Below, one piece after another: positions 9,829-9,944 of a stretch of 9,944 bases of DNA (the first letter of the stretch is position 1; each line of letters begins with the position of its first letter). This DNA is from Clostridia bacterium (GTDB lineage: Bacteria > Bacillota > Clostridia > Oscillospirales > CAG-272), in the NCBI GenBank assembly GCA_017958845.1, contig JAGDBW010000055.1:1-9944 (forward strand), in the 5' to 3' direction. Under the pieces are notes generated by a model that was given only the letters and a program-made list of their open reading frames with translations, did not search any database and was not told the origin of the DNA. The translations under genes and the position numbers were made by a program.

Positions 9829-9854
9829 GGCCCCGCCGACCTTTTGCCAAACGG

Positions 9855-9881
9855 GCGTCCGCCGGATGCGGGTCGCTTTTT
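9855..9881 (+). terminator. Possible first, weak terminator
   Basis: GCGTCCGC (9855-9862) pairs imperfectly with GCGGGTCGC (9868-9876), with one T-T mismatch and one bulged G, around a 5-base loop. TTTTT (9877-9881) follows directly. The stem is short and flawed, so it is probably a weak stop in front of the stronger one at 9885. Confidence 0.45.
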
Positions 9882-9884
9882 CGG

Positions 9885-9921
9885 GAGAGGCGTCCGCCGT
9901 CGGCGGACGCCCCTCTTTTTT
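9885..9921 (+). terminator. Strong Rho-independent terminator
   Basis: GGCGTCCGCCG (9889-9899) is the exact inverse of CGGCGGACGCC (9901-9911). With a realistic 5-base loop this gives a 9-bp perfect GC-rich stem, and GAG/CTC extends it below a single mismatch (9885-9887 with 9913-9915). TTTTTT (9916-9921) follows. It ends transcription of the DUF3899-like gene. Confidence 0.88.
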
Positions 9922-9944
9922 GTAAAACGAAAGCAGCGCGACGG

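Overview
The window is a high-GC stretch of a low-GC-type Gram-positive lineage: most likely a Bacillota/Clostridia member such as a gut Oscillospiraceae or Christensenellaceae relative. The evidence is a fully consensus sigma-A type promoter, strong AGGAGG-like ribosome binding sites, a lipobox-bearing substrate-binding protein, Rho-independent terminators with T tracts, and a DUF3899-like membrane protein, a family I associate with Firmicutes. The species cannot be fixed from the sequence alone.

Layout. Bases 1-306 hold no gene I can support. A TTGACA-N17-TATAAT promoter (307-335) drives a five-gene, one-direction operon for an oligopeptide-type ABC importer: oppA (380-2902, surface lipoprotein that binds substrate), a 183-base gap full of hairpins, oppB (3086-4042) and oppC (4042-5592, permeases), and oppD (5592-7808) and oppF (7798-9036, the two ATPases). 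The four genes from oppB onward overlap by 1, 1 and 11 bases, so translation is probably coupled. A Rho-independent terminator (9056-9084) closes the operon. It is followed by a small membrane protein gene with a DUF3899-like domain (9115-9828) and then by tandem terminators (9855-9921).

How the genes work together. OppA captures peptide outside the membrane and docks on the OppB/OppC pore, and ATP binding and hydrolysis by OppD/OppF drives import. The structured oppA-oppB gap fits the usual need for more binding protein than membrane complex.

What stands out. Four of the five subunits are much larger than textbook Opp proteins. OppA is 840 aa, OppC carries about 210 extra residues in the first extracellular loop, OppD carries about 370 extra residues between the Q-loop and the ABC signature, and OppF carries about 105 extra residues just before the Q-loop. 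Only OppB is of normal size. All catalytic motifs are intact, so these are insertions in a working transporter. OppD has also lost all four cysteines of the C-terminal iron-sulfur motif known in Opp/Dpp ATPases. I see no CRISPR array, tRNA, rRNA, mobile element or phage gene.
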